A DNA stretch of 64,000 nt, from contig NZ_LZFO01000007.1 in the NCBI RefSeq assembly GCF_001758365.1, forward strand, positions 27,607 through 91,606. Direction: 5' to 3'. Below, in pieces: positions 31,572 to 41,814 of the stretch; the first letter of the stretch is position 1; the number at the start of each line of letters is the position of its first letter. Source of the DNA: Clostridium acetireducens DSM 10703 (lineage in GTDB: Bacteria; Bacillota; Clostridia; Clostridiales; Clostridiaceae). Below the pieces are notes generated by a model. That model worked only from the letters and a program-made list of their open reading frames with translations. It was not told where the DNA came from and made no database searches. Made by a program: the position numbers and the translations under genes.

Positions 31572-34500
31572 TTAATGTTCATCAGTGAAATCATCTATTT
31601 CTAACTCACTTTGAAGTTCATCTAGTGGTAATTCATCATAATCCTGATCTTTTTCTTCTTCTGATTTTTCATAATCATCATTAGCATTATTTGAATTTAT
31701 AGGAGCATAATCTTCTCTTCCTTCTATGTTTACTCCTAAATCTTCATCTTCATCTATAGATTCTTTTATTTTTATTTCTTCTTTATCATCGTTTAAGACT
31801 TTTACATCTAAACATAAAGCCTGTAACTCTTTTATTAATACTTTAAATGATTCTGGTACTCCTGGTTCTGGTATATTTTCACCTTTTACAATTGCCTCAT
31901 AAGTTTTTACTCTTCCTACTACATCGTCAGATTTAACCGTAAGTATTTCTTGCAATGTATGTGCTGCTCCATATGCTTCTATAGCCCAAACTTCCATTTC
32001 TCCAAATCTCTGTCCTCCAAATTGAGCTTTACCTCCTAAGGGCTGTTGAGTAACTAAAGAATATGGACCTGTGGATCTAGCATGAATTTTGTCATCTACT
32101 AAGTGTGCAAGTTTTAATATATACATATATCCTACTGTTACTCTATTATCAAAAGGCTCCCCTGTTCTTCCATCATATAATACAGTTTTACCGTCTTCAG
32201 AATAACCCGCTTGTTTTAAGCATTGAACTATTTCTTCTTCTGTAGCTCCATCAAATACAGGAGTAGCTATATGCCAACCTAATTTATTAGCTGCCAATCC
32301 TAAATGCACTTCTAGTACCTGACCTATATTCATACGAGACGGTACTCCTAAAGGATTTAAACATATTTGTAATGGTCTACCATCTGGTAAAAATGGCATA
32401 TCTTCTTCTGGCATTACCCTTGAAATAACACCTTTATTTCCGTGTCTTCCTGCCATTTTATCTCCTACAGATATTTTTCTCTTTTGTGCTATATAGCATC
32501 TAACCAATTTATTAACTCCAGGAGGTAGTTCATCTCCATTTTCCCTTGTAAATATTTTTACATCCACTATTATTCCTGCTTCACCATGTGGTACTCTAAG
32601 CGAAGTATCTCTAACTTCCCTAGCTTTTTCTCCAAATATAGCTCTAAGTAATCTTTCTTCTGCTGTAAGTTCTGTTTCTCCTTTAGGTGTAACTTTACCT
32701 ACAAGAATATCACCGGCTCTAACTTCTGCACCTATTTTTATAATTCCTCTTTCATCTATACTTTTTAAAGCATCCTCACCAACATTTGGTATATCTCTTG
32801 TTATTTCTTCTGGACCTAATTTAGTATCTCTTGCTTCTGCTTCGTATTCTTCTATATGAATTGAAGTAAATACATCTTCTTTAACTAACTCTTCTGAAAT
32901 CAACATAGCATCTTCGTAGTTATATCCTTCCCAAGTTATGAAACCCATAAGAATATTTTTTCCTAATGCTATTTCTCCTAAATCTGTTGATGGACCGTCT
33001 GCTAATACTGTTCCCTTTTTAATTATTTCACCCTTTTTTACAATAGGCTTTTGATTTATACAAGTACCCTGGTTAGATCTTTTAAATTTAAGTAATCTAT
33101 AAGTATCTATTTTTCCATCAATATCCCTTTTTACTCTAACTTCATCGGCACTTACATATACAACTTCACCGTCATATTTTGATTTTGGTAAAACACCTGA
33201 ATCTACTGCTGCTTTATACTCTATACCAGTGCCAACTATAGGAGCTTGAGATTTTAATAATGGCACTGCCTGTCTTTGCATATTAGATCCCATAAGTGCA
33301 CGGCTGGCATCATCATTTTCAAGAAATGGTATCATAGCTGTAGCAACTGAAACTAGTTGTCTAGGTGATACATCTATAAATTCAACTTCTTCACTGGATA
33401 CTATAAGAACATCTTCTTTATCTCTTACAGTAACTCTTTTATCAACAAAATATCCTTCGTCATTAATAGGCTCATTTGCTTTAGATACTAAATATTGATC
33501 TTCCTCATCTGCAGTCATATACACCATTTCATTTGTTACTCTTCCATTTACAACTTTTCTATATGGTGTTTCTATAAAACCATATTCATTAACTCTAGCA
33601 TAAGTAGCTAAAGAATTTATTAGTCCTATATTAGGACCTTCTGGAGTTTCTATAGGACACATTCTTCCATAATGAGAATGGTGTACGTCTCTAACTTCAA
33701 ATCCAGCTCTTTCTCTTGAAAGTCCCCCTGGTCCCAAAGCTGATAATCTTCTCTTATGTGTTAATTCTGATAATGGATTGGTTTGATCCATAAATTGTGA
33801 AAGTTGAGAACTTCCAAAAAATTCCTTTATAGATGCTGCTACTGGTCTTATATTTATAAGTGCTTGTGGAGTTATAACATCTTGGTCTTGAATAGTCATT
33901 CTTTCTTTTACAACTCTTTCCATTCTAGAAAGACCTATTCTAAACTGGTTCTGTAATAACTCTCCCACAGATCTTAATCTTCTATTGCCTAAATGATCTA
34001 TATCATCAATATTTCCTATAGCATAACTCAATCCTAATTCATAATTTACAGTTGCATATATATCGTCTCTTACTATATGTTTAGGAATTAATTTATAAAT
34101 ATTATTTTTAATTTGATCTTTTATACTTTCTTCATCAGTATAGTTATCTAATATTTCTTTTAAAGTGGGGTAGTGAACTAGTTCTTTTATATTTAAATCT
34201 TCTATGTCAAAATCTACAAAACTATGTATATCTACAAAGTTATTTCCAATAACTTTTATTATTTTATCATCTATTTCAATATCAACTATATTTATACCAC
34301 TATTTTGTATATCAATAGCTTTTTCTCTAGTAATCTTTTCACCGGATTGAACAATTATTTCACCAGTTTCTGGATTCACCACATCTGCTGCTGCTGTCCT
34401 ATTAGCTATTCTAAGATTTAATGCTAACTTTTTATTAAATTTATATCTTCCAACCCTAGATAAATCATATCTTTTTGCATCAAAAAATAAAGTTTCAATT

Positions 34501-35261
34501 AAAGAAATAGCACTATCTACTGTTGGAGGTTCTCCTGGTCTAAGCCTCTTGTATATTTCTAATAGTGCCTCTTCTTTTGTTTTAGTGTTGTCTTTTTCAA
34601 TTGTAGCCCTTAGTCTTTCATCTTCTCCAAGAAAATTTAATATTTCATTATCCGTGCCATATCCTAAAGCTCTAACTAAAATAGTAATTGGCAATTTTCT
34701 TGTTTTATCAATTCTTACATATACTATGTCATTCGAGTCTGTTTCATATTCTAGCCAAGCTCCCCTATTTGGTATTACTGTTGCTGAAAACAATTTTTTA
34801 CCTGTTTTGTCAAAAGATTGATTATAATATACTCCAGGTGATCTTACTAGCTGGCTAACTATAACCCTCTCTGCACCATTAATAATAAATGTACCTTGCT
34901 CTGTCATTAAAGGAAAGTCACCCATGAACACTTCTTGTTCTTTTACTTCTCCTGTTTCTTTGTTCAATAATCTTACATTCACTTTCAAAGGTGCTGCATA
35001 TGTTGCATCTCTTTCTTTGCATTCTTCAACAGAGTACTTGATATTATCCATGTCAAGCTTATATCCAACAAATTCTAAACTAAGATTTCCAGTATAATCT
35101 TGAATAGGATTAATATCATCAAAAACTTCTTGTAATCCTTCTTTTAAAAACCAATTGTAGGAATCTAATTGAACCTCAATTAAGTTAGGCATCTCTCCTA
35201 CTTCTTTAAGTTTAGAAAAGCTCATTCTTGTTCTTTTCCCAACTTGGACAGGATGTACCAT
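31572..35261 (-). CDS. rpoB: DNA-directed RNA polymerase subunit beta
   Basis: RpoB, 1229 residues, starting [20 protein letters not shown]. The rifampicin pocket ([20 protein letters not shown]) carries the wild-type Asp, His and Ser residues, so the sequence predicts sensitivity. Conserved [10 protein letters not shown] and the C-terminal [12 protein letters not shown] region are present; the tail of about 60 residues is strongly acidic. It is preceded by its own promoter and a leader of about 170 nt. Confidence 0.97.
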   Translation of the reverse strand: MVHPVQVGKRTRMSFSKLKEVGEMPNLIEVQLDSYNWFLKEGLQEVFDDINPIQDYTGNLSLEFVGYKLDMDNIKYSVEECKERDATYAAPLKVNVRLLNKETGEVKEQEVFMGDFPLMTEQGTFIINGAERVIVSQLVRSPGVYYNQSFDKTGKKLFSATVIPNRGAWLEYETDSNDIVYVRIDKTRKLPITILVRALGYGTDNEILNFLGEDERLRATIEKDNTKTKEEALLEIYKRLRPGEPPTVDSAISLIETLFFDAKRYDLSRVGRYKFNKKLALNLRIANRTAAADVVNPETGEIIVQSGEKITREKAIDIQNSGINIVDIEIDDKIIKVIGNNFVDIHSFVDFDIEDLNIKELVHYPTLKEILDNYTDEESIKDQIKNNIYKLIPKHIVRDDIYATVNYELGLSYAIGNIDDIDHLGNRRLRSVGELLQNQFRIGLSRMERVVKERMTIQDQDVITPQALINIRPVAASIKEFFGSSQLSQFMDQTNPLSELTHKRRLSALGPGGLSRERAGFEVRDVHHSHYGRMCPIETPEGPNIGLINSLATYARVNEYGFIETPYRKVVNGRVTNEMVYMTADEEDQYLVSKANEPINDEGYFVDKRVTVRDKEDVLIVSSEEVEFIDVSPRQLVSVATAMIPFLENDDASRALMGSNMQRQAVPLLKSQAPIVGTGIEYKAAVDSGVLPKSKYDGEVVYVSADEVRVKRDIDGKIDTYRLLKFKRSNQGTCINQKPIVKKGEIIKKGTVLADGPSTDLGEIALGKNILMGFITWEGYNYEDAMLISEELVKEDVFTSIHIEEYEAEARDTKLGPEEITRDIPNVGEDALKSIDERGIIKIGAEVRAGDILVGKVTPKGETELTAEERLLRAIFGEKAREVRDTSLRVPHGEAGIIVDVKIFTRENGDELPPGVNKLVRCYIAQKRKISVGDKMAGRHGNKGVISRVMPEEDMPFLPDGRPLQICLNPLGVPSRMNIGQVLEVHLGLAANKLGWHIATPVFDGATEEEIVQCLKQAGYSEDGKTVLYDGRTGEPFDNRVTVGYMYILKLAHLVDDKIHARSTGPYSLVTQQPLGGKAQFGGQRFGEMEVWAIEAYGAAHTLQEILTVKSDDVVGRVKTYEAIVKGENIPEPGVPESFKVLIKELQALCLDVKVLNDDKEEIKIKESIDEDEDLGVNIEGREDYAPINSNNANDDYEKSEEEKDQDYDELPLDELQSELEIDDFTDEH

Positions 35262-35297
35262 TAGCTTTCACCCCTTGTATAAATTAAAAATAACCAA

Positions 35298-35320
35298 AAA
35301 CACATTATTATATTGTGTTT
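35298..35320 (-). other. hairpin in the rpoB leader
   Basis: AAACACA/TGTGTTT (35314-35320 with 35298-35304), 9-base loop, followed by TTGG and later TTTTT on the minus strand. It lies about 37 bases before the rpoB ATG. Possibly a weak attenuator. Confidence 0.4.
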
Positions 35321-35438
35321 CTGGATTAGTATCTAAAATGTATTATCTTAATATTATATCCTTTGTTATATTTTTCATTCAAAACCTAAAATATTTAATT
35401 AATATATCTTATTCTATAATTAATCAATGCAAGTAGTT

Positions 35439-35467
35439 ATTTTACCATAATATAACCAAAAAGTCAA
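35439..35467 (-). promoter_or_regulatory. promoter of rpoBC
   Basis: Minus-strand TTGACT (35462-35467), 17-bp spacer, TAAAAT (35439-35444), downstream of the rplL terminator. Transcription would start near 35432 and give a leader of about 170 nt. Confidence 0.85.
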
Positions 35468-35489
35468 TGGATTAATTTTAAATTTTATT

Positions 35490-35523
35490 TTAAAAAAAGG
35501 AGACGCTTAATTAAGTGTCTCCC
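35490..35523 (-). terminator. terminator/attenuator between rplL and rpoB
   Basis: Stem GGAGACACTTAA/TTAAGCGTCTCC (35511-35522 with 35499-35510; one G-U pair) followed by seven T. As in other bacteria, it would keep rplJL output above rpoBC, which also has its own promoter. Confidence 0.9.
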
Positions 35524-35539
35524 TTTTTAAATTTCTTAA

Positions 35540-35908
35540 TTATTTTAATTCTACTTCTGCACCAACTTCTTCAAGTTTAGCTTTCATAGTTTCAGCTTCT
35601 TCTTTAGCTACGCCTTCTTTTAATGCCTTTGGAGCACCATCAACTACAGCCTTAGCATCTTTTAATCCAAGTCCTGTTATTTCTCTAACTGCTTTTATAA
35701 CTTTAATCTTTTCTGATCCTGCTGATTTTAATATTACATCAAATTCTGATTTTTCTTCTGCTCCACCTGCAGCAGCACCTGCAGCACCTGCTACAGCTAC
35801 TGGTGCAGCAGCACTTACTCCAAATTCTTCTTCACACGCTTTAACTAATTCATTTAATTCTAAAACGCTCATTTCTTTTATACCTTGAATAATTTCTTCT
35901 CTAGTCAT
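35540..35908 (-). CDS. rplL: 50S ribosomal protein L7/L12
   Basis: L7/L12 (bL12), 122 residues. The N-terminal dimerisation helices, Ala/Gly-rich hinge (about 36-52) and globular domain with [22 protein letters not shown] are intact. It forms the multi-copy stalk with L10 that recruits translational GTPases. Confidence 0.97.
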   Translation of the reverse strand: MTREEIIQGIKEMSVLELNELVKACEEEFGVSAAAPVAVAGAAGAAAGGAEEKSEFDVILKSAGSEKIKVIKAVREITGLGLKDAKAVVDGAPKALKEGVAKEEAETMKAKLEEVGAEVELK

Positions 35909-35932
35909 TATTACGCACCTCCAAATTTTTTT

Positions 35933-36436
35933 CTATGCTTCTTCTGATTCTTTTTTTGCTTTAATTGCATTTAATAAATATACTAAATTTGATAATGGAG
36001 CTTTGAAGCTTCCAACAAGTTTCGCAAGTAGAACTTCTTTTGGTGGGATTGTTGCAAATTCTTTAATTTTATCAGTATTGCATACTTCCCCTTGAATCAT
36101 TCCACCTTTTAACTCTAACTTTTTATGTTCTTTTGCAAAATCGTATAATATTCTAGCTGGCGCAGTTGGATCGTCATATCCAAGTGCTATTGATACAGGT
36201 CCTTGGAATAAATCTACTAAATTTTCAAAACCTAATTCTTTAGCTGCTATTATAGATAATGTGTTTTTGTATACCTTGTATTCTACGCCTTCTTCTCTTA
36301 ACTTTCTTCTAAGTTCAGTATCTTCCTCAACTGTTAAACCTTGATACTTAGATATTACCATACTTTGGGCTTTTTCCATTCTCTCTTTTATTTCTAAAAC
36401 TTTGGCTTCTTTTAATTCTCTATTTTTACTTGCCAT
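35933..36436 (-). CDS. rplJ: 50S ribosomal protein L10
   Basis: L10 (uL10), 167 residues from MASKNRELK, the stalk base that binds L12 dimers through its C-terminal helix. It autoregulates through the L10 leader upstream. The GTG at 36445 lies in the GGAGGTG ribosome binding site, so the ATG at 36436 is used. Confidence 0.96.
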   Translation of the reverse strand: MASKNRELKEAKVLEIKERMEKAQSMVISKYQGLTVEEDTELRRKLREEGVEYKVYKNTLSIIAAKELGFENLVDLFQGPVSIALGYDDPTAPARILYDFAKEHKKLELKGGMIQGEVCNTDKIKEFATIPPKEVLLAKLVGSFKAPLSNLVYLLNAIKAKKESEEA

Positions 36437-36483
36437 CGTACCCACCTCCTAACAGCATAAAGTACATCTGTTTATAAAAAATA

Positions 36484-36592
36484 AGCCTCTCCGTAGACAT
36501 GGAGAGACCAAATAAATTCATCTTTATATTTGATCCTCGGTAGGTTGATTTACGTTAAGCTTTAGGCACCTACTGTCTACGGAATACTATTC
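36484..36592 (-). ncRNA. L10 leader (rplJL autoregulatory attenuator)
   Basis: The RNA runs from about 36592 to 36484. The 5' segment CCGUAGAC (36575-36582) can pair with GUCUACGG (36491-36498). That segment also lies in the loop and arm of a terminator-like hairpin, GGUCUCUCC/GGAGAGGC (36485-36508), followed by UUAUUUUU. The CCUACCGAGG and AGUAGGUGCC core elements match the Firmicutes L10 leader. L10-L12 binding would shift the balance to termination. Confidence 0.85.
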
Positions 36593-36611
36593 ATTTAAAT
36601 AACACTTTAAC

Positions 36612-36640
36612 AATATATCAAAATTTTTAATACATGTCAA
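36612..36640 (-). promoter_or_regulatory. promoter of the L10 leader-rplJL
   Basis: Minus-strand TTGACA (36635-36640), 17-bp spacer, TATATT (36612-36617), directly after the rplA stop codon. Confidence 0.85.
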
Positions 36641-36642
36641 TA

Positions 36643-37341
36643 CTAATCTAATACTTTAGCTGGATTAATTTTTATTCCTGGACCCATAGTACTTGAAATT
36701 GATACAGACTTAATATACTGTCCTTTAGCTGCTGCTGGTTTTGCTTTAACTATTGCTTCCATTAAAACATGAAAGTTTTCATATAGCTTTTGCACTTCAA
36801 AACTTCTCTTTCCAATAGGAACATGAATAATTGAAGTTTTATCAACTCTATATTCAACTTTACCTGCTTTAATATCTTCTATAGCCTTTGCTACATCAAA
36901 AGTAACAGTTCCAGATTTTGGATTAGGCATTAATCCTTTAGGTCCTAATATTCTACCTAATCTTCCTACCACACCCATCATATCTGGCGTAGCAACCACT
37001 ACATCAAAATCAAACCAATTTTCATTTTGTATCTTTTGTATATATTCATCAGAGCCTACATAATCTGCACCTGCATCTTCAGCTTCCTTAACTTTATCGC
37101 CTTTAGCAAAAACTAAAACTTTAACTTTTTTGCCTGTTCCATGAGGAAGTACTATAGCTCCTCTAACTTGCTGATCTGCATGTCTTGGATCTACTCCAAG
37201 TCTAACTGCAAGCTCTATAGTTTCATCAAATTTAGCCTTAGAAGTTTTAATAACAAGATCCATTGCTTCTTGAACTGTATACAATGCATCTTTATCTATA
37301 AGCTTTAAACTTTCTTTGTAGTCTTTTCCTACTTTTCCCAT
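36643..37341 (-). CDS. rplA: 50S ribosomal protein L1
   Basis: L1 (uL1), 232 residues from [14 protein letters not shown], forming the stalk at the E site. Conserved [14 protein letters not shown] and the MPNPKSGTV loop are present. The frame is open to 37383, but AAAGGAGGAACGAAT places the start at 37341. In other bacteria L1 represses rplKA; a likely site lies before rplK. Confidence 0.96.
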   Translation of the reverse strand: MGKVGKDYKESLKLIDKDALYTVQEAMDLVIKTSKAKFDETIELAVRLGVDPRHADQQVRGAIVLPHGTGKKVKVLVFAKGDKVKEAEDAGADYVGSDEYIQKIQNENWFDFDVVVATPDMMGVVGRLGRILGPKGLMPNPKSGTVTFDVAKAIEDIKAGKVEYRVDKTSIIHVPIGKRSFEVQKLYENFHVLMEAIVKAKPAAAKGQYIKSVSISSTMGPGIKINPAKVLD

Positions 37342-37396
37342 TATTCGTTCCTCCTTTGTGGTATTAACGGTACTACCTCCCACCTTATTTACGAGA

Positions 37397-37822
37397 TTAT
37401 TCTTCTACAGTAATTCCCATACTTCTTGCTGTTCCTTCTACCATATTCATAGCAGCTTCAATTGATGATGCATTTAAATCTGGCATTTTTGTTTCTGCTA
37501 TTTCTCTAACTTGAGCTTTTGTAACTTTTCCTACTTTAGTTTTATTTGGCACTCCTGAACCACTTTCTAGACCTGCTGCTTTCTTTAAAAGCACTGCTGC
37601 AGGAGGAGTCTTTAATATAAAGCTAAAAGATCTGTCTTGGTATACAGTTATTACTACAGGTATTACTAAACCTGCTTGTTGAGAAGTTTTAGCATTAAAT
37701 TCTTTGCAAAATGCCATAATATTTACCCCATGTTGACCAAGTGCTGGTCCTACTGGTGGTGCTGGACTTGCTTTTCCTGCTGCAAGTTGAAGCTTAATCA
37801 TTCCTACTACTTTTTTAGCCAT
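37397..37822 (-). CDS. rplK: 50S ribosomal protein L11
   Basis: L11 (uL11), 141 residues from [16 protein letters not shown], in the GTPase-associated centre. The proline-rich [13 protein letters not shown] segment and C-terminal RNA-binding domain are intact. The apparent GTG at 37831 is within AGGAGGTG; the ATG at 37822 is used. Confidence 0.96.
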   Translation of the reverse strand: MAKKVVGMIKLQLAAGKASPAPPVGPALGQHGVNIMAFCKEFNAKTSQQAGLVIPVVITVYQDRSFSFILKTPPAAVLLKKAAGLESGSGVPNKTKVGKVTKAQVREIAETKMPDLNASSIEAAMNMVEGTARSMGITVEE

Positions 37823-37841
37823 AATTTCCACCTCCTAATTT

Positions 37842-37868
37842 GTGGTAATCGGGATAACTCCCTCCCAC
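37842..37868 (-). ncRNA. small hairpin before rplK (candidate L1 autoregulatory site)
   Basis: The RNA reads GUGG-GA-GGGA-GUUA-UCCC-GAUUA-CCAC: two short helices (GUGG/CCAC 37865-37868 with 37842-37845; GGGA/UCCC 37859-37862 with 37851-37854) divided by an asymmetric GA/GAUUA internal loop. It sits about 10 nt before the rplK ribosome binding site, where L1 acts in other bacteria. Confidence 0.5.
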
Positions 37869-37902
37869 TTAGTAAAACAAGTTTAGCTAATTAATATAAA
37901 AA

Positions 37903-38427
37903 CTAATCTAGTTTATCTATTTGATTAAAATCAAGTTCAACAGGGGTTTCCCTGCCAAACATGTTAACTAAGGCTTTTATCTTACACTTTTCAACATTTA
38001 TTTCCTGAATAACTGCTGGAAAATCTGTAAGAGGTCCTGATACAACTTTTACAGTTTCTCCTACTTCAACATCTATTTTTTGTTGTTTGTCAACTATTCC
38101 CATAGAATCAACTTCATCATCTGTAAGAGGCACCGGCTTAGATCCTGGTCCTACAAATCCTGTTACTCCTCTTGTATTTCTAACTATGTACCATGAATCA
38201 TCAGTCATCATCATTTTAATTAGCACATATCCCGGAAATACTTTTTTTAAGGTTATCTTCTTTTTTCCATCTTCTTTAACTTCAACTTGTTCCTCCATAG
38301 GAACTTGAACATCTAATATTAATTCATTGAGATTTCTATTTTCTATAGTTTTTTCCAGATTAGCTTTTACCTTATTTTCATATCCAGAATATGTATGAAC
38401 AACATACCACTTAGCTTTATCTGTCAT
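37903..38427 (-). CDS. nusG: transcription elongation/antitermination factor NusG
   Basis: NusG, 174 residues: NGN domain (about 1-110) beginning KWYVVHTYSGYENKVK and a KOW domain (about 120-174) with VKVVSGPLTDFPAVIQEI. It modulates RNA polymerase pausing and termination and couples to S10. 42 bp after secE. Confidence 0.97.
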   Translation of the reverse strand: MTDKAKWYVVHTYSGYENKVKANLEKTIENRNLNELILDVQVPMEEQVEVKEDGKKKITLKKVFPGYVLIKMMMTDDSWYIVRNTRGVTGFVGPGSKPVPLTDDEVDSMGIVDKQQKIDVEVGETVKVVSGPLTDFPAVIQEINVEKCKIKALVNMFGRETPVELDFNQIDKLD

Positions 38428-38469
38428 ATCAAAAGGGATTATATATCTAATCCCTACCTCCTTTATACT

Positions 38470-38697
38470 TTATTTAAATATTAACTTATAAAGGTTATTA
38501 AAACTATAATCTAGCGATGCTATAATAACCATATATATAAAACAAAATGTTACAACTGTTGCAGTTGCTTTTTTAACATTATCTTTAGAGGCCCATGTAA
38601 TTCTTTTAAATTCGCTTTTTATATCTTTTAAAAATTGTATTAAACCTTTTGATGCTTTACTAGTATTTTTATTTTTTAATTGCTTTTGTGCAACCAT
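38470..38697 (-). CDS. secE: preprotein translocase subunit SecE
   Basis: SecE, 75 residues, the short single-span form. The conserved amphipathic region FLKDIKSEFKRITWASKDNV precedes one C-terminal membrane helix (about 48-68). It stabilises SecY. The order rpmG-secE-nusG is standard. Confidence 0.96.
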   Translation of the reverse strand: MVAQKQLKNKNTSKASKGLIQFLKDIKSEFKRITWASKDNVKKATATVVTFCFIYMVIIASLDYSFNNLYKLIFK

Positions 38698-38744
38698 TTT
38701 TTCACATCCTTAAAACAAATGCTTTATTTCATAGGCTCTAGAAA

Positions 38745-38894
38745 TTATTTTGTTTCTTTATGATCTGTATGTTTATGACAGAATTTACAATATTTTTTCA
38801 TTTCTAATCTATCTGGATTATTTTTTTTATTTTTCATTGTATTATAATTTCTTTGTTTACATTCGCTACAAGCTAATGTTACTTTTACTCTCAT
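38745..38894 (-). CDS. rpmG: 50S ribosomal protein L33 (zinc-binding form)
   Basis: Small gene of 49 residues starting [19 protein letters not shown], with CSEC and CKFC pairs (C9, C12, C36, C39), the zinc-binding L33. AGGAGGTGTAATAA precedes the ATG. Placement before secE is usual in Firmicutes. Confidence 0.95.
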   Translation of the reverse strand: MRVKVTLACSECKQRNYNTMKNKKNNPDRLEMKKYCKFCHKHTDHKETK

Positions 38895-38977
38895 TTATTA
38901 CACCTCCTGAGGTCTATATAAAACTTAAGTTATTTATCCTTAAAAATTCTAAATCATCTAAACTAAATCACCTAAAT

Positions 38978-39006
38978 AATTTATCATAAGTTAAAGAATA
39001 TGTCAA
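38978..39006 (-). promoter_or_regulatory. promoter of rpmG-secE-nusG
   Basis: Minus-strand TTGACA (39001-39006), 17-bp spacer, TAAATT (38978-38983), downstream of the tuf2 terminator. Confidence 0.75.
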
Positions 39007-39041
39007 TTGCAATAATAAAAAATATAAATTATTAACTTTTT

Positions 39042-39070
39042 AAAAGGACTAGGTCTAGAAACCCAGTCCC
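39042..39070 (-). terminator. intrinsic terminator of tRNA-Thr-tuf2
   Basis: Stem GGACTGGG/CCTAGTCC (39062-39069 with 39047-39054, one wobble pair) with an interrupted T tract (TTTTAAAAAG) after it. Confidence 0.75.
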
Positions 39071-39080
39071 TCTTTTTAAA

Positions 39081-40274
39081 TTATTCAATTATACTAGTAA
39101 CAACACCTGAACCTACTGTTCTTCCACCTTCTCTTATAGCAAATCTTAATTCTTGATTCATTGCTACTGGTGTTATTAATTCAACTCTCATGTCTATGTG
39201 ATCTCCTGGCATTACCATTTCTACTCCTTCTGGTAGTGCTATTGTTCCTGTTACGTCTGTTGTTCTGAAGTAGAATTGTGGTCTATATCCATTAAAGAAT
39301 GGTGTATGTCTTCCACCTTCTTCTTTCTTTAATACGTATACTTGACCTACAAATTTTTTATGTGGTTGTACTGAACCTGGTTTTGCTAATACTTGACCTC
39401 TTCTTATGTCTTCTCTTTGTACTCCTCTTAGTAATGCTCCTATGTTATCTCCTGCTTCTGCTTCATCTAATAACTTTCTGAACATTTCTACTCCTGTTAC
39501 TACTGTCTTTTTCTTTTCATCTGTCATTCCTACGATTTCTACTTCGTCGCCTACTTTTAATATTCCACTTTCAACTCTTCCTGTTGCAACTGTTCCTCTT
39601 CCTGTGATTGTGAATATGTCTTCTATTGGCATTAAGAAGTCTTTATCTGTTGCTCTTTGTGGTGTTGGTATATATTCATCTACTGCTGCCATTAATTCAC
39701 CTATGCATTTTGTTGCTTCTTCATCATCCATGTTTTCTAATGCTTTTAATGCTGATCCTACGATTATTGGACAGTCATCTCCTGGGAATCCATATTCATT
39801 TAATAGTTCTCTTACTTCCATTTCTACTAATTCTATTAGTTCTGGATCGTCTACTTGGTCTGCTTTATTTAAGAATACTACTATATATTCAACTCCAACT
39901 CTGCTTGCTAGTAGTATATGTTCTCTTGTTTGTGGCATTGGACCATCTGCTGCTGATACAACTAAGATAGCTCCATCCATTTGTGCTGCTCCTGTTATCA
40001 TGTTCTTTACATAGTCAGCGTGTCCTGGACAGTCTACGTGTGCATAGTGTCTGTTTTCTGTTTCATATTCTACGTGTGATGTATTTATTGTGATTCCTCT
40101 TTCTTTTTCTTCTGGTGCTTTATCTATTTCATCATATTTTGTTGCTTGGGCTTTTCCGTCTTTTGATAATATTGTTGTTATTGCTGCTGTTAATGTTGTT
40201 TTTCCATGGTCTACGTGACCTATTGTTCCTATGTTTACATGTGGTTTTGTTCTTTCAAATTTTGCTTTTGACAT
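39081..40274 (-). CDS. tuf: translation elongation factor Tu (copy 2)
   Basis: Second EF-Tu gene; the 397-residue product is identical to copy 1, with GHVDHGKT at 19-26 and the same TSIIE end. Nucleotide identity covers the whole gene and stops a few bases outside it (about 39078-40291), where flanks diverge at once. It follows tRNA-Thr on the same transcript, recalling thrT-tufB in E. coli. Two copies raise EF-Tu dosage and probably exchange sequence by gene conversion. Confidence 0.97.
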   Translation of the reverse strand: MSKAKFERTKPHVNIGTIGHVDHGKTTLTAAITTILSKDGKAQATKYDEIDKAPEEKERGITINTSHVEYETENRHYAHVDCPGHADYVKNMITGAAQMDGAILVVSAADGPMPQTREHILLASRVGVEYIVVFLNKADQVDDPELIELVEMEVRELLNEYGFPGDDCPIIVGSALKALENMDDEEATKCIGELMAAVDEYIPTPQRATDKDFLMPIEDIFTITGRGTVATGRVESGILKVGDEVEIVGMTDEKKKTVVTGVEMFRKLLDEAEAGDNIGALLRGVQREDIRRGQVLAKPGSVQPHKKFVGQVYVLKKEEGGRHTPFFNGYRPQFYFRTTDVTGTIALPEGVEMVMPGDHIDMRVELITPVAMNQELRFAIREGGRTVGSGVVTSIIE

Positions 40275-40362
40275 TTCTTTTTCCTCCTTAATTGCTTTAT
40301 TATTATTTTTCCATTTACTTATGTAAACTCACCCTAGTGTTTTATAAATTTAAAAACAAATT

Positions 40363-40438
40363 TGGAGCCCATGACCAGGATTGAACTGGTGACCTCCACC
40401 TTACCAAGGTGACGCTCTGCCAACTGAGCTACATGGGC
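40363..40438 (-). tRNA. tRNA-Thr(GGT)
   Basis: 76-nt cloverleaf with acceptor GCCCATG/CATGGGC, D arm AGCTCAGTTGGCAGAGC, anticodon loop TTGGTAA (GGT, threonine), T arm GGTTCAA-type and an encoded CCA end. It lies 88 bp before tuf2. Confidence 0.96.
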
Positions 40439-40542
40439 AATTTTGCATCTTGTAAGAGGGAATAAAATTATTCTCTAAAACACTTCAAAGCATAATAAAT
40501 TCCCATTAATTATTAAAAATTCAGTTTATATACCGATTATTT

Positions 40543-40571
40543 ATTGTAATACATGTACCTTTCTTTGTCAA
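40543..40571 (-). promoter_or_regulatory. promoter of tRNA-Thr-tuf2
   Basis: Minus-strand TTGACA (40566-40571), 17-bp spacer, TACAAT (40543-40548), right after the sigH stop. The leader between start point and tRNA contains GAATAA/TTATTC, a small hairpin. Confidence 0.85.
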
Positions 40572-40578
40572 TAAAATT

Positions 40579-41232
40579 TTATCTATTACCCAAACATTTT
40601 TCTAATTTTCTTTTTACCCTTTGCAAAGCATTATCTATTGATTTAGCATGCCTATCTAAATCGCAAGCTATTTCTTGGTAAGACTTTCCGTCAAGGTAAG
40701 ACATTAAAACTTCCATTTCTAAATTAGATAAAACTTCCCCTATTTCACTTCGTATATGTTTTAATTCCTCTTTGCTAATTATCATTTCTTCTGGATCAGC
40801 AACTTTAGCTTCTGATAATACATCTAGTAAAGTTCTATCAGATTCTTCATCATATATAGGTTTATTTAAGGAAACATATGTATTTAAAGGTATATGTTTC
40901 TGACGAGTTGCTGTTTTTATAGCCGTTATTATTTGTCTAGTAACACATAATTCTGCAAAAGCTTTAAAAGAAGATAATTTATCAGATTTAAAATCTCTTA
41001 TAGCTTTATATAACCCTATCATGCCTTCTTGGTATATATCTTCTTTGTCAGCACCAATCAAAAAATACGACTTTGCTTTAGCTTTTACAAAATTCTGATA
41101 TTTATTTATTAAATATTCCTGAGCTTCTACATTTCCTTTTTTGGCTTCTATTACAACTTCTTCATCAATTTTTTCTTCAAAACTCTCTTCAAAAGAGGAA
41201 TTCCTTTTACTATTATTAACTTTTTTTCCCAA
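40579..41232 (-). CDS. sigH: RNA polymerase sporulation sigma factor SigH
   Basis: Sigma-70 family (Spo0H), 217 residues: region 2 near 30-105 (EDIYQEGMIGLYKAIRDF, core binding and -10 recognition) and region 4 helix-turn-helix near 165-210 (SYQEIACDLDRHAKSID). SigH drives early sporulation and post-exponential genes with Spo0A. TTG start with GGAGGGG seven bases upstream. It has its own sigma-A promoter and sits before the tuf2/secE/nusG region as in Bacillus. Confidence 0.94.
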   Translation of the reverse strand: MGKKVNNSKRNSSFEESFEEKIDEEVVIEAKKGNVEAQEYLINKYQNFVKAKAKSYFLIGADKEDIYQEGMIGLYKAIRDFKSDKLSSFKAFAELCVTRQIITAIKTATRQKHIPLNTYVSLNKPIYDEESDRTLLDVLSEAKVADPEEMIISKEELKHIRSEIGEVLSNLEMEVLMSYLDGKSYQEIACDLDRHAKSIDNALQRVKRKLEKCLGNR

Positions 41233-41267
41233 AGTATCCCCTCCAAAAAAATGTACACTACTACTTT

Positions 41268-41297
41268 ATTATACATTAATTATTGTTTTATAGTCAA
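41268..41297 (-). promoter_or_regulatory. promoter of sigH
   Basis: Minus-strand TTGACT (41292-41297), 18-bp spacer, TATAAT (41268-41273), in the gap between rae1 and sigH. Confidence 0.8.
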
Positions 41298-41301
41298 GTA
41301 A

Positions 41302-41814
41302 TTACTTACTTTTCCTCATCCTGTCTAATTTTTCAAATATGTCTTTTTTTACTCTTTCTTCTAAAGAAGATTTTTTTTCAGAATAATTATTATTTATTTT
41401 GTTTTTTATGTTAATTTTACTATTATTAACTTCATTGTAAAATTCTATAGAAGACATCCTGGTAGCTCCCCTTTGAAATACTAATTGTTGCTCTAATAAA
41501 TCAGAAGTCACTACACATACATCTATTTTTCTTCCTATATCGTTTACATTTCTTTCTATAAAACTATCTGCTGTTTCTAACTCCTGAGTGAAAACCACTG
41601 TAATATTTTTATCTATTTTTTCCTTTTTTTCCATGCTTCCAGGTACCTTATGAGCATCAAAGGTCAATATTATTTTGTACCCTTTATATGCCGCATAATT
41701 TTGCAAATCATTTATTAATTTCTTTCTTGCAGCTTCATAACTAAAATCCTTCAATTCTTTCAGCTCAGGCCAACTATTAATTACATTATAACCATCTACA
41801 AATATTACTTTCAC
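41302..41814 (-). CDS. NYN-domain ribosome-associated endoribonuclease, Rae1/YacP family
   Basis: 170 residues. The NYN (PIN-like) fold is shown by IFVDGYNVINSW at the N-terminus with the catalytic-type Asp7, LTFDAH near 50 and VVTSDLLEQQL near 103. The Bacillus homologue Rae1 cleaves mRNA in the ribosomal A site. The start ATG overlaps the rlmB stop by four bases (ATGA). The lysine-rich C-terminal 40 residues are variable. Confidence 0.85.
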   Translation of the reverse strand: MKVIFVDGYNVINSWPELKELKDFSYEAARKKLINDLQNYAAYKGYKIILTFDAHKVPGSMEKKEKIDKNITVVFTQELETADSFIERNVNDIGRKIDVCVVTSDLLEQQLVFQRGATRMSSIEFYNEVNNSKINIKNKINNNYSEKKSSLEERVKKDIFEKLDRMRKSK

